Below are positions 23,836 through 31,956 of a stretch of DNA of 32,176 nt, piece after piece. The DNA is taken from the NCBI GenBank assembly GCA_008636105.1, contig VSDH01000030.1, positions 4,142 to 36,317 on the forward strand. The letters are read 5' to 3'. The stretch's first letter is position 1. Every line of letters starts with the position of its first letter. A program made the position numbers and the translations under genes. Source of the DNA: Candidatus Scalindua sediminis (GTDB lineage Bacteria > Planctomycetota > Brocadiia > Brocadiales > Scalinduaceae). The notes under the pieces are model-generated. The model had not been told where the DNA came from, did no database searches, and was given only the letters and a program-made list of their open reading frames with translations.

Positions 23836-25017
23836 TTATTTGGTTTTATATGGTTTACACCTAAAATACTCGCTAAGTACTTTTGCTACCTCGGGACGGG
23901 TAAAAACAGGTGGAGGGGAATGGCCTTTTTTAAGCATGTTGCGAACCTCTGTCCCACTTAATGAAACATGATTTGAAGAATCATGCGGACACGTTTTATA
24001 TGATGCCATGCCAAGACAACGGTTGCAGTAAAAGGTATAATCAAAGAATAATGGTGTAATGCCAATTTCTAAAGAGTCAAACTCATCAAAAATGTAATGT
24101 GCATCAAAACTGCCATAATAACTCCCCACACCAGCATGATCCCTGCCAACAATGAAATGTGTACATCCGTAATTTTTCCTCAAGATAGCATGAAAGACAG
24201 CTTCTCTTGGACCCGCATACCTCATAGCAGCGGGAAATACCGCAAATGCAACTCTATCTCTAGGATAATATTTATCTAGTAACACTTCATAGCTTCTTAT
24301 GCGTACATCAGCAGGAATATCATCTCCCTTAGTCTCGCCCACGAGCGGATGTAAAAGTATGGCGTCGACAATCTCCATGGCACACTTCTGAATGTATTCA
24401 TGAGCTCGGTGCACAGGGTTTCTGGTCTGAAATCCAACTACCCTCTTCCACCCTTTCTTTGTAAACAAACGTCTTGTTTCAGCGGGATCAAGCCTGTAGT
24501 TATCAAAATCCTTATGTTTTGGTCGATTAATTACGCTAATTTTTCCCCCCAAAAGGACATCCCCCATCTTGTAAACATAGTCTACGCCGGGATGCATCTT
24601 TGTATCTACTCCATAGACCTCAAGGGCCTCTTTATTCTTGTCATGATGAAATTTTTCCTCTAAATGCAAAACGGCAACTAAATTATCATCAGAATCCGCA
24701 AGTACAACATCTTCCCCCTCCTTAAGATCCTTCGCTTCATCCTTAGTGGCAGAAAGCGTTACAGGAACAGTCCACGGAAGGCCATTGGCCAGTCTCATTA
24801 CATCAATGACATTCCCATAATCTTCTTTGCACATAAAACCAGTTAAAGGACTCATCGCACCAGTAGCAATCAACTCCAAATCCGTAATCTCCCTGTAATT
24901 AATCCTTACTTTTTTCATGCAATTGTTCATCGCCTTTTCCCGAAGTTCGTCCCTTTCCTCTCCCACCAATATCCTGTTGACAAGCTTACCACCATGTGGT
25001 TCTATATTTTTTATCAT
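23836..25017 (-). CDS. sat: Sulfate adenylyltransferase (homo-oligomeric ATP sulfurylase)
   Basis: 393 residues. Reaction: ATP + sulfate to APS + pyrophosphate, or the reverse. The Sat nucleotide-binding motifs are intact: Q-T-R-N-P-V-H-R-A-H at 197-206 and G-R-D-H-A-G-V-G at 291-298. Four zinc-type ligands, C331, C334, C343 and H345 (C-N-R-C ... C-P-H), are like those seen in bacterial and archaeal dissimilatory-type Sat. The N-terminus I-E-P-H-G-G-K-L-V-N-R is typical. No APS-kinase domain is attached. The ATG has AAGGAG 7 bases upstream, embedded in the last codons of aprB, 2 bases away, so it is translationally coupled. It is the last gene of the sulfate operon and supplies APS to the AprAB-like pair. 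Confidence 0.95.
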   Translation of the reverse strand: MIKNIEPHGGKLVNRILVGEERDELREKAMNNCMKKVRINYREITDLELIATGAMSPLTGFMCKEDYGNVIDVMRLANGLPWTVPVTLSATKDEAKDLKEGEDVVLADSDDNLVAVLHLEEKFHHDKNKEALEVYGVDTKMHPGVDYVYKMGDVLLGGKISVINRPKHKDFDNYRLDPAETRRLFTKKGWKRVVGFQTRNPVHRAHEYIQKCAMEIVDAILLHPLVGETKGDDIPADVRIRSYEVLLDKYYPRDRVAFAVFPAAMRYAGPREAVFHAILRKNYGCTHFIVGRDHAGVGSYYGSFDAHYIFDEFDSLEIGITPLFFDYTFYCNRCLGMASYKTCPHDSSNHVSLSGTEVRNMLKKGHSPPPVFTRPEVAKVLSEYFRCKPYKTK

Positions 25018-25019
25018 CG

Positions 25020-25349
25020 TTATTCTCCTTTCTCATTCCTTGCAGGAATTACAAATTCTTCCTTTACACCATTTCCATTCACTATCTCCCAGATAGTATG
25101 TTGCTTCTTACATCTTGCCTTAAGTGAAGTATTACTCTTTATTATTTGTGATGGCAGCTTCAAGTCTATAGCCTGAACCGGGCATACCTTTACACATGCC
25201 CCACATGTCCAGCAATCTGCCTGAGAACAGATTTCCGCCTTGTGAAGTTTATTACGAGACAATAAATCGCCAGGGCAAATCCTCTCACAAAGTGTCTCTT
25301 TAAGCTTACCGCATCCATTACAGACGTTGTTATCTATAAATATACTCAT
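25020..25349 (-). CDS. aprB: AprB-like ferredoxin, adenylylsulfate reductase beta subunit
   Basis: 109 residues from the ATG at 25347-25349, 4 bases after the aprA stop; the upstream 8 codons (to 25373) would overlap aprA. Two [4Fe-4S] sites are visible: C10-x2-C13-x7-C21-x3-C25-P and C46-x2-C49-x2-C52-x3-C56-P. The AprB-type features C-P-G-D-L-L after cluster I and C-W-T-C-G-A-C-V-K-V-C-P are present, and the C-terminal W-E-I-V-N-G-N-G-V-K-E-E-F-V-I-P block resembles the AprB tail that wraps the alpha subunit, but shortened: canonical AprB is about 150 residues. It passes electrons to the FAD in AprA. The electron donor is not in the window. No strong RBS; translation is probably coupled. 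Confidence 0.85.
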   Translation of the reverse strand: MSIFIDNNVCNGCGKLKETLCERICPGDLLSRNKLHKAEICSQADCWTCGACVKVCPVQAIDLKLPSQIIKSNTSLKARCKKQHTIWEIVNGNGVKEEFVIPARNEKGE

Positions 25350-25353
25350 TATT

Positions 25354-27036
25354 TTATTGCACCGGCCTTTCAATAAATGTCAACTGTCCGTCCGTGGGGT
25401 TATAAACAGAATTAACAAACTTAAGCCAGTTTGTGTCATCTCTCTCAGGAAAATCAACACGAGATTGATAACATGGCCAGCGTGTTTCTTGCCTATAGAT
25501 CAGGTGTTCAATTAAGACCTTTGCAACGTCAAGCCTATCTATTAATTCCAGGCAAGAGACAAGTTCGTGCCTATTTCTTGCACTGAGAAATTCCAATTTT
25601 CCTGTGAGTTCCCTAATTTTTTTTCTGGCAATCTGCAGTTTAGGTTCTGTCAGTTCGTAATTTGCAGTTGCTCCACCAGCATACTTATCCATTACATTAT
25701 GAAAAGTTTCCTCTAATTCTGCAGGAGGTATTCCATTCTTATCATTCATAAACGATGAAATTCTTTCTTTTTCTTTACGGACCTCCTTACTGTTAACACG
25801 CTGTAATTCAATTCCCTTAACCTCCTCGATAGCTGCTCTTGCTGCTATTTTCCCCTCAACCCAGGCGCCGCTAACATATTTTTTGGGAGCACCGCCTGCT
25901 ATATCACCAGCGGCAAACAAACCATTTATTGTCGTTCTCCTTTCGACATCAATCCAATAACCAGCCTGACTATGCCCCCCAATTACGACTGGCTCCATAC
26001 CACTGATCTCCACAGGCCGTTGCCTCGGACTATGCCCATTGCTTGCCCATAAAAGAACAATAGCTGGATTCATGTTCAAATATGCTTCCTTAAGTTTTTT
26101 CTCTTCTTCGACACTCAAGCATCTTGTATCTAGGTAGCAAGGGCCTCTACCAGCAATGTTTTCCTGCAAAGTTGCCCATAAGCGATAAAGAGATAAACAT
26201 TTCCTACCCCCAAGATGTTTATATCGTTTTTCTAGATACTCCTCACCATGAGCATTTCTTTGCCTTATATTAGAACCCTGTCCTATAGTGCCTGTTGGGG
26301 CGTTAACATCTTTAACCCTTAATGGGATAAATCGGTTCTCAAAACTTGTCATCTCTGCACCAATACGAATGCCCATTGCGTAACCTGTGCCCACATTCCA
26401 TGGGCAGTACCAAGTTGTATTACGCGCATCACCCTTATTTATTGGCTTATAAAGTCTTGACGCACCGCCAGTTGTTACTATTACAACCCTAGCGTTAATA
26501 ACGTAAAACTTACCATCTCGAATACCAAATCCGTAAGCACCCCTTACTCGCTCACCGTCAAAGATAAAATTCGTCGCTACTACTCTATTTAGGACTTTTG
26601 CATTTGCACGATACACTGCTGCTGCAAGAATTGGCTTTAGTCTCTCGCCATAAATCCTTATGCTTCTCTTTCCCCTGTTACGATAATTACCGCTCTGATC
26701 TTTTTCTATAGGAAGGCCTAATTCTTCAACCTGTTTAACAGATTCTTTAAGACCTTTTGCAATCGAATATACCAGGTCCTCCCTAATTATGCCTAAAAAT
26801 TCATCCTTTACGTATCTAACATACGTCTCAGGAGTCTCACCAGGAGTTAGATAGGCGTTTATTGCGTTAAGTCCCATTGCAAGACAGCCGCTCCTTTCAA
26901 TGTGTGCCTTTTCCATAACAACACATTCAATACTTGGATCAAGTTTCTTAACCTCAATCGCTGCCATACATCCTGCCGCACCACCTCCAATAATCAAAAT
27001 ATCAGTGTCCAACTGTACTGTAGAAATATCTGTCAT
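25354..27036 (-). CDS. aprA: AprA-like flavoprotein, adenylylsulfate reductase alpha subunit
   Basis: 560 residues of the fumarate reductase/AprA flavoprotein family. FAD site D-I-L-I-I-G-G-G-A-A-G near residues 12-22. The AprA-type sequence M-E-K-A-H-I-E-R-S-G-C-L-A-M-G-L-N-A-I-N-A-Y follows at about 41-62, and W-Y-C-P-W-N-V-G-T-G-Y-A-M-G-I-R-I-G-A-E-M-T-S-F-E-N-R-F-I-P matches the AprA substrate/FAD region. G-L-F-A-A-G-D-I-A-G-G-A is the second FAD block. Canonical dissimilatory AprA is about 620-660 residues; this one is shorter, as in the less-studied AprAB-type reductases next to Sat in bacteria without Dsr. It should reduce APS to sulfite and AMP, with AprB. The order is aprA-aprB-sat, not the usual aprB-aprA. 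The RBS is weak. Succinate-type activity is unlikely given Sat and AprB as partners. Confidence 0.87.
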   Translation of the reverse strand: MTDISTVQLDTDILIIGGGAAGCMAAIEVKKLDPSIECVVMEKAHIERSGCLAMGLNAINAYLTPGETPETYVRYVKDEFLGIIREDLVYSIAKGLKESVKQVEELGLPIEKDQSGNYRNRGKRSIRIYGERLKPILAAAVYRANAKVLNRVVATNFIFDGERVRGAYGFGIRDGKFYVINARVVIVTTGGASRLYKPINKGDARNTTWYCPWNVGTGYAMGIRIGAEMTSFENRFIPLRVKDVNAPTGTIGQGSNIRQRNAHGEEYLEKRYKHLGGRKCLSLYRLWATLQENIAGRGPCYLDTRCLSVEEEKKLKEAYLNMNPAIVLLWASNGHSPRQRPVEISGMEPVVIGGHSQAGYWIDVERRTTINGLFAAGDIAGGAPKKYVSGAWVEGKIAARAAIEEVKGIELQRVNSKEVRKEKERISSFMNDKNGIPPAELEETFHNVMDKYAGGATANYELTEPKLQIARKKIRELTGKLEFLSARNRHELVSCLELIDRLDVAKVLIEHLIYRQETRWPCYQSRVDFPERDDTNWLKFVNSVYNPTDGQLTFIERPVQ

Positions 27037-27077
27037 AGTTCAAATTCGGGCACTTTCGTACCCTTCCAGTCTCCATA

Positions 27078-27542
27078 CTATTCGTCTATAATCCTAATTT
27101 CACACTTTACCTTTTCTTTTAGTTCTGCCACTGCCGAACCAAAAATAAACCTTGATAAACCGGATCTTTTTCTCCTTGTCACCATAATTAAGTTAACTTT
27201 TTCTGCTTCAATAACTGCTAAAGTCTCATCCACAAACTTACCTTTCCGAACGATAGATTTATAATGTACCCCTTTATTTTTTGCCATTTCCTCGATCTCT
27301 GAAATCTTGTCTTTCCCCTGTATCGAATATTCATCCAATACTGCATTAAAGAGATTCTCCGTGGGTTTTCCACCTAACCATCCTTCTTCTGTCAATTTAT
27401 CCAGGATTTTCTGTGGTACCTCGTAATCAACAACAAAAAGTATAATTAGCTTGGCATTTTCTTTACATGCAATTTCAACGGCTTCTTTGACACATTTATT
27501 TGATTTTCTTGTAGTTGAAAGTATTAAAAGAATTTTATCCAT
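27078..27542 (-). CDS. Universal stress protein (UspA family)
   Basis: 154 residues, a single Usp domain: K-I-L-L-I-L-S-T-T-R-K-S at the N-terminus, A-K-L-I-I-L-F-V-V-D-Y, V-N-L-I-M-V-T-R-R-K-R-S-G-L-S-R and F-I-F-G-S-A-V-A-E-L near the end. ATP-binding Usps carry G-x2-G-x9-G-S/T; here the first glycine is replaced (T-R-R-K-R-S-G), so ATP binding is doubtful. It lies between the permease (17 bases) and aprA (41 bases) in the sulfate operon, which suggests a regulatory or chaperone-like role for transport or reduction; that is inference only. Confidence 0.88.
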   Translation of the reverse strand: MDKILLILSTTRKSNKCVKEAVEIACKENAKLIILFVVDYEVPQKILDKLTEEGWLGGKPTENLFNAVLDEYSIQGKDKISEIEEMAKNKGVHYKSIVRKGKFVDETLAVIEAEKVNLIMVTRRKRSGLSRFIFGSAVAELKEKVKCEIRIIDE

Positions 27543-27559
27543 TATATTTGAAATTTAAA

Positions 27560-28960
27560 TCACATCTTAAGGCCTAAGAGAGGCCAGTAAAAATAGGCAA
27601 AAATATTGAAGACCGCCCATGCAGTAATTTTCAGTATCATCCCACTTTTTAACGCATCACGTGGCCTGATGAAGCCCGATGAATACGCAATGGCGACTGC
27701 TGGAGTGCCCATTGGTAAAATGAAAGCCAATCCCGCTGGAACGGTTACGGCTAATGTAGTAATTATGGGACTTATTGAAAAATCTATTGCAAGCCCTATA
27801 GCTATTGGCATCAAGAGTGCAACTACTGCCGTGTTGCTTATAGCTTCCGTCAAAAAAATTGCAACAAGTGATATCATCATGATTAAGATAAATGGTGATT
27901 GAATTGATCCCAAAGGGGTTATATCTACCAACCAATGGGTTGCACCTGTCTTGCCCAAAGCAAAACCAAGACATATTGCACCTCCGTACATAAGTATTAG
28001 CCCCCAGTTTACATCTTCCTCCACTTCCTTCCATCGCATCAACTTAAAAACAAAGGCAATAACAACAGCGGCCAATGCAATATTAGCTAAACCAAATCTC
28101 TCCCCGAAACAAATCCATGAGAATATTGTCCCAACCATTAGAATCCCGATAGACCATTCTTCCCGTTTCATTCTCCCTATGCATGCGGTTCTATTAATTA
28201 AGAATATTCGTGCCCTTTTTACATCTTTTATTTCTATAGGAAAGAGTAAAATTAACAACCAATACGTAATGACTAGCATTACTATAACCGTTGGTAAAGT
28301 TGCCAAGGTCCATTTGATAAAGCCAATAGATTCACCAGTCGCATCCAGAAGTATACCAACCGCCAAAGGCGCCCTTGCGCCTCCCAGGAACGTAGCTACC
28401 CCTCCAATAACACATCCCCACGCCATCGCTAAAAACAACGCCTTACCATAATTGCTCTCTGCGGGTTTCAGTTCTAAGCTTTCAACAATCGCCACAATTA
28501 TAGGAAACATCATGGCGGCTACAGCATGTTCTGACATCCAAAATGAAAAAAATGCCGCCAATGTAATAACGCCCAGAAGCAATATCTTTGGTGAATGGCC
28601 AAACCATTTCAAGAACATCACAGCCATTCGATTACTCAAGCCTGTCCTCGTAACCGAAGAGGCTAAAATGAAAGCTCCCAGAATAAAAAAAACAGCCTGA
28701 TTACCAAAGAGAGAATAAGTTTTGTCTGCTGGCAAAACCCCCATTAAGGGGAAAAGAATAATAGCAAGAAGACTTGTTATCATCAATGGTATTACGTGGC
28801 TAATCCAGAAAATAACACAGAGTGTAAATATAGCTAATGCCTTTTTCCCGCCATCTGTAAGTCCTTGTGGCGTAGGCAAATAGATTATTAAACCAAACAA
28901 AAATATGGCAAGAAGTATAATTATATATCTATAGTTTTTTGTCAAATAAAACGAATCCAA
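27560..28960 (-). CDS. SLC13/DASS-family anion permease (likely sulfate uptake)
   Basis: 466 residues with about 12 membrane segments. The two halves each contain the family's S-N-T-like hairpin: W-M-S-E-H-A-V-A-A-M-M-F-P near residue 140 and E-A-I-S-N-T-A-V-V-A-L-L-M-P-I-A near residue 385; I-G-G-V-A-T-F-L-G-G-A-R-A-P is the first-half loop. These motifs bind Na+ and the anion in DASS proteins, which carry dicarboxylates, citrate or sulfate. The operon with sat and aprAB makes sulfate the most likely cargo, but this is inferred from context. The start is a TTG at 28960 with a very strong AAGGAGG 4 bases upstream. The gene follows the Rrf2 gene by 63 bases, with an operator-like palindrome in between. 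Confidence 0.9.
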   Translation of the reverse strand: MDSFYLTKNYRYIIILLAIFLFGLIIYLPTPQGLTDGGKKALAIFTLCVIFWISHVIPLMITSLLAIILFPLMGVLPADKTYSLFGNQAVFFILGAFILASSVTRTGLSNRMAVMFLKWFGHSPKILLLGVITLAAFFSFWMSEHAVAAMMFPIIVAIVESLELKPAESNYGKALFLAMAWGCVIGGVATFLGGARAPLAVGILLDATGESIGFIKWTLATLPTVIVMLVITYWLLILLFPIEIKDVKRARIFLINRTACIGRMKREEWSIGILMVGTIFSWICFGERFGLANIALAAVVIAFVFKLMRWKEVEEDVNWGLILMYGGAICLGFALGKTGATHWLVDITPLGSIQSPFILIMMISLVAIFLTEAISNTAVVALLMPIAIGLAIDFSISPIITTLAVTVPAGLAFILPMGTPAVAIAYSSGFIRPRDALKSGMILKITAWAVFNIFAYFYWPLLGLKM

Positions 28961-28989
28961 TTTTCCTCCTTGTGAATTTAATTACATTA

Positions 28990-29015
28990 CTTTGTTTACA
29001 ACTTAGTCAACAAAG
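28990..29015. promoter_or_regulatory. Operator-like palindrome between the Rrf2 gene and the permease gene
   Basis: On the leftward strand: CTTTGTTGAC, then TAAGTT, then GTAAACAAAG, an imperfect 26-bp dyad whose outer 7 bases pair perfectly. It shares the words CTTTGTTG and TTGACT with the site at 29589-29613. No T run follows, so it is not a terminator. Confidence 0.6.
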
Positions 29016-29023
29016 CGAAAAAA

Positions 29024-29476
29024 TTATATATAATACATTGCTCCCTCTTTTTGTGTCCCTTCTTGAGTAATTAGATCCTTAATTGTTATATTTTCAATAC
29101 TTGCTAACATCGCATCATACATCTTTTGCCATAAATCCTTCAATACGCACGAACCTTCAACTGAACAACTTGCAGATATGGACGATATCCTCTCATTTAC
29201 GCAGTCAATTGGCGCCAAAGACCCCTCAAACATCTCTATTACCTCTCTAACGCTTATTTTGCCTGGGTCTTTGGCAAGATAATGCCCTCCTTTTGCCCCT
29301 CTAACACTAACTATCACCCCACCGTTTCTAAGGGTTAATAATATACGTTCAATAAATGACTCAGGAATGTCTCTGGTACTTGCAATATCCCTACTTAGAA
29401 CAAATCCCTTCCCGTACCGCTGTCCCAATTCTAAAAGCGCCAGTATTGCGTACTCCGTTCTGCTAGATAACTTCAT
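29024..29476 (-). CDS. Rrf2-family transcriptional regulator
   Basis: 150 residues, normal for Rrf2/IscR/CymR/NsrR proteins. A winged helix-turn-helix covers residues 1-70 (S-R-T-E-Y-A-I-L-A-L-L-E-L, I-P-E-S-F-I-E-R-I-L, V-R-G-A-K-G-G-H-Y-L-A). Three cysteines in the cluster loop, C92, C104 and C110, could hold an Fe-S cluster; the spacing is Cx11Cx5C, versus Cx5Cx5C in IscR and Cx7Cx5C in NsrR. The ATG has AAGAAGGGA 9 bases upstream. A consensus promoter and a dyad lie upstream, and a similar dyad lies before the permease gene. CymR and related Rrf2 proteins control sulfur genes elsewhere. I infer that it autoregulates and controls the sulfate operon in response to redox, Fe-S or cysteine state. 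Confidence 0.9.
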   Translation of the reverse strand: MKLSSRTEYAILALLELGQRYGKGFVLSRDIASTRDIPESFIERILLTLRNGGVIVSVRGAKGGHYLAKDPGKISVREVIEMFEGSLAPIDCVNERISSISASCSVEGSCVLKDLWQKMYDAMLASIENITIKDLITQEGTQKEGAMYYI

Positions 29477-29588
29477 TTTAAATAGTTCCCTTCTTAATGC
29501 CCTGGAAATTCTATAACCTTCTCAAATATAAATGGTTATGACTTAATTGTTGTATCGGTTTTGATTGTACAAAGAGAGAAAAACATTC

Positions 29589-29613
29589 TTGACTATCTTT
29601 GCAACAAAGTCAA
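29589..29613. promoter_or_regulatory. Operator-like dyad at the transcription start of the Rrf2-sulfate operon
   Basis: On the leftward strand: TTGACTTTG, then TTGCAAAG, then ATAGTCAA. It contains two nested inverted repeats, TTGACT/AGTCAA and CTTTG-TTG-CAAAG. It begins directly after the -10 box, where a bound repressor would block initiation. It shares words with 28990-29015. Confidence 0.65.
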
Positions 29614-29641
29614 ATTATATACCATAAAAAAATTTTGTCAA
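29614..29641 (-). promoter_or_regulatory. Consensus sigma-70 promoter of the Rrf2-sulfate operon
   Basis: Perfect -35 TTGACA (29636-29641), 16-base spacer, perfect -10 TATAAT (29614-29619). The start codon of the Rrf2 gene is about 138 bases downstream, so the leader is long. A perfect promoter is consistent with control by a repressor. Confidence 0.8.
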
Positions 29642-29663
29642 CTTATTTTTCTCTAGACTATGT

Positions 29664-30632
29664 TTACCATTCCATTAACTCTCCAACAATTTCTTCCACA
29701 AGGTCTTTAATTGTCACAATACCAATTGCCTTATTATCCCTATTAATAACTATCGCCATCCTTTGCTTTGCCTTCTGCATCCTTATTAAGGCATCATCTG
29801 TAGCGGTTTCAGCCTTTATATATTCGGTATTTCTTAGGAAATCGCTTACTTTTGACTTTTCTGTACTGGTACTCAAGTAATCAAATAAGTTAATCACACC
29901 CATAATCTCACTTCTAGAATCTTTGAAAACGGGAATTCTAGAGAACCTCACACTTTTTGCCAAGGCCTTTATTTGATCGGCACTTATATCATATGATACT
30001 AGCGTTGCTTTTTTTAATGGTATCATAACGCTTTTTACTGGAATACTTCCAAGCCCCATGATATTCCTTGCCATCATATCCTGATAGCTGGAAATGACTC
30101 CCTCTTCTACGCCCTCCCTGATAAAAAACCCTAGTCTGTATGGAGTAAAAACAAGTGCCCTTCTACGCGTATCTTTAAAAAACATCTGAGGTATTTTATT
30201 AACTCCCATCAAAATATATACTAACGGATAAAAAAGCTGTGAAAAGAACTTAACACTTGGCGATGCTGTGTAAAGAAATGTGTCTGCCTTTCTTTGGCAA
30301 ATGTTCTTTGGCATAATTTCTGCGAAAACCAGTATGATTGGCGCTAATATTGCCGTTGCAATCAGTTCTGAATGTGCTTGAGATAGAGAGCTTGATACGA
30401 TGCCAGTAAAAGTTGCGGAAGCTAAAAAATTCACAATATTATTCCCGATCAATATTGTGCATATCAACGCCTGCGGGTTGTCTAACAGCCGTTTTACAAT
30501 CTTCGCCCTTCGCATTCCTCTCTCCACCCTATACTGTAATCTGACACGATTAATACAGTAAACCGCTATCTCGATCCCAGAGAAATACGCAGAAAGCAAA
30601 ATAAATATGATTAATAAGTAAATTTTAGGCAT
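29664..30632 (-). CDS. CNNM/CorC-family membrane protein (DUF21 + CBS pair)
   Basis: 322 residues. The DUF21/CNNM transmembrane domain covers about 1-165, with the family sequences L-S-A-Y-F-S-G-I-E-I-A-V and L-L-D-N-P-Q-A-L-I-C-T-I-L-I-G-N-N-I-V-N-F and, later, F-A-E-I-M-P-K-N-I-C. A CBS pair lies at about 190-320 (S-V-M-I-P-L, S-R-I-P-V-F, G-V-I-N-L-F-D-Y-L, I-G-I-V-T-I-K-D-L-V-E-E-I-V-G-E), able to bind adenosine nucleotides. It ends straight after the CBS pair and lacks the C-terminal CorC/HlyC domain of its neighbour. Family members affect Mg2+/divalent-cation transport or resistance. The start overlaps the preceding gene by 8 bases. Confidence 0.9.
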   Translation of the reverse strand: MPKIYLLIIFILLSAYFSGIEIAVYCINRVRLQYRVERGMRRAKIVKRLLDNPQALICTILIGNNIVNFLASATFTGIVSSSLSQAHSELIATAILAPIILVFAEIMPKNICQRKADTFLYTASPSVKFFSQLFYPLVYILMGVNKIPQMFFKDTRRRALVFTPYRLGFFIREGVEEGVISSYQDMMARNIMGLGSIPVKSVMIPLKKATLVSYDISADQIKALAKSVRFSRIPVFKDSRSEIMGVINLFDYLSTSTEKSKVSDFLRNTEYIKAETATDDALIRMQKAKQRMAIVINRDNKAIGIVTIKDLVEEIVGELMEW

Positions 30633-31938
30633 CTTTGTGCTCGTCGGACTCTTCTTCTACTATGACTTTTTGTGATATCGATTTAACACGCCTTTTCCTG
30701 ACGCCTTCGACCGTAAAGACAAACGCTTTATATTTTACTGAATCACCTTTCTTCGGAATATGTTCGAGCAAAGAGACGACAAGCCCACCCACAGTATCGA
30801 CATCCATTGGTTCTACTTCCACACCAAAGTAATCAGACCAGTCACGGATACTCAAGTCGCCTGATATCAAGTATTTGTTTTCTTCTACCTTCTTTATTGT
30901 TTCCCTGGGTTTTTCGTGTTCATCCTGAATCTCCCCAACAATCTCCTCTATGATATCTTCAAGAGTAATTAATCCTGCTGTGCCACCATATTCATCTATA
31001 ACAATCGCCAATTGGCTCCCTTCGCGTCTGAACTGCCGCAATAAACCTTCAACACCTTTCAACTCAGGGACAAAATGAACAGGTTTTATAATATCTCTTA
31101 ATCGAACCTCAGGGTTGAGAAAAACATCCTTAGCATGAATTATACCCATAATATTATCTGTTGTGCCTTCATAGACTGGGAATTTAGTACGTTTCGTTTT
31201 GCGTGCAAGCTCCAGAAATTCCTCTACTGTACCATCGATATCATATAAATTCATATCTACCCTCGGAAGCATTATCTCTTTTACCAGCACACTCTTAAAA
31301 TCTAATACCCCGTGTATCATCGAGCGTTCCGTGCGGTCTACGATCCCTTCTTTTTCGCTAAACTCTACAAGCATCTTCAACTCGTCAATAGTTACACATT
31401 TCTCCCCAACTCCCCCTCCGCCAAAAGCGCGGTTTAATCCATTAACAATAACACCTAATGGTAGACGAAAAGGTAGAAATAGCCTGTCAAAAATGTAAAG
31501 GGGTAATGCGGCCAATCTTGAATATTGGTCGGGAATTCTCACTGCGATATTCTTAGGAATCACTTCGCCCATGATAATAATTGCAAGTAAACTGATGGCA
31601 CACACTGTTCCTGCCTTCCAGACGCCACCGTAAGAACTAGAGACAACAACGCTTTGAATAACACCATAGGAAATACAATAAAAACCAATGTTCGCCAACA
31701 TGTTTCCAAGCAAGATTGTTATTAACAAGTTCTTTGGTGATTTCAGCAGTGATTTGACCAATCTTTCAGCCCTTCTGCTGCTTTTCTCGAAGCCCTTAAC
31801 TTCTTCTCTCGTTAGTGAAAAAAAAGCGGTCTCAGAAGCAGAAAAAAAGGCAGAAAAACACAACAGGAGGAGCATAAAAAGGGCTTGTGGTAGGTAGTCT
31901 AGTAGTAAAAACAGATTGTCTTCTTCCAAAAATATCAC
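30625..31938 (-). CDS. CNNM/CorC-family membrane protein, full length
   Basis: 437 residues with all three parts: DUF21/CNNM membrane domain (about 10-190, S-A-F-F-S-A-S-E-T-A-F-F-S-L), CBS pair (about 205-335, M-L-P-R-V-D-M, T-K-F-P-V-Y-E, G-I-I-H-A-K-D-V-F, G-L-I-T-L-E-D-I-I-E-E-I-V-G-E-I-Q-D-E) and a C-terminal CorC/HlyC-type domain (about 345-425, I-S-G-D-L-S-I-R-D-W). It probably acts in divalent-cation homeostasis, for example Mg2+ export, in the inner membrane. The start is a GTG at 31936-31938 without a clear RBS, so the start is uncertain. It is transcribed with the second CNNM gene, and the two may form a heterodimer. Confidence 0.9.
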   Translation of the reverse strand: MIFLEEDNLFLLLDYLPQALFMLLLLCFSAFFSASETAFFSLTREEVKGFEKSSRRAERLVKSLLKSPKNLLITILLGNMLANIGFYCISYGVIQSVVVSSSYGGVWKAGTVCAISLLAIIIMGEVIPKNIAVRIPDQYSRLAALPLYIFDRLFLPFRLPLGVIVNGLNRAFGGGGVGEKCVTIDELKMLVEFSEKEGIVDRTERSMIHGVLDFKSVLVKEIMLPRVDMNLYDIDGTVEEFLELARKTKRTKFPVYEGTTDNIMGIIHAKDVFLNPEVRLRDIIKPVHFVPELKGVEGLLRQFRREGSQLAIVIDEYGGTAGLITLEDIIEEIVGEIQDEHEKPRETIKKVEENKYLISGDLSIRDWSDYFGVEVEPMDVDTVGGLVVSLLEHIPKKGDSVKYKAFVFTVEGVRKRRVKSISQKVIVEEESDEHKDA

Positions 31939-31956
31939 CCGGTACGGGAAATGAAT

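Noticed and set aside
23762..23971. 69-residue rightward frame
   Set aside because: Overlaps the sat 3' end in antisense; no RBS.
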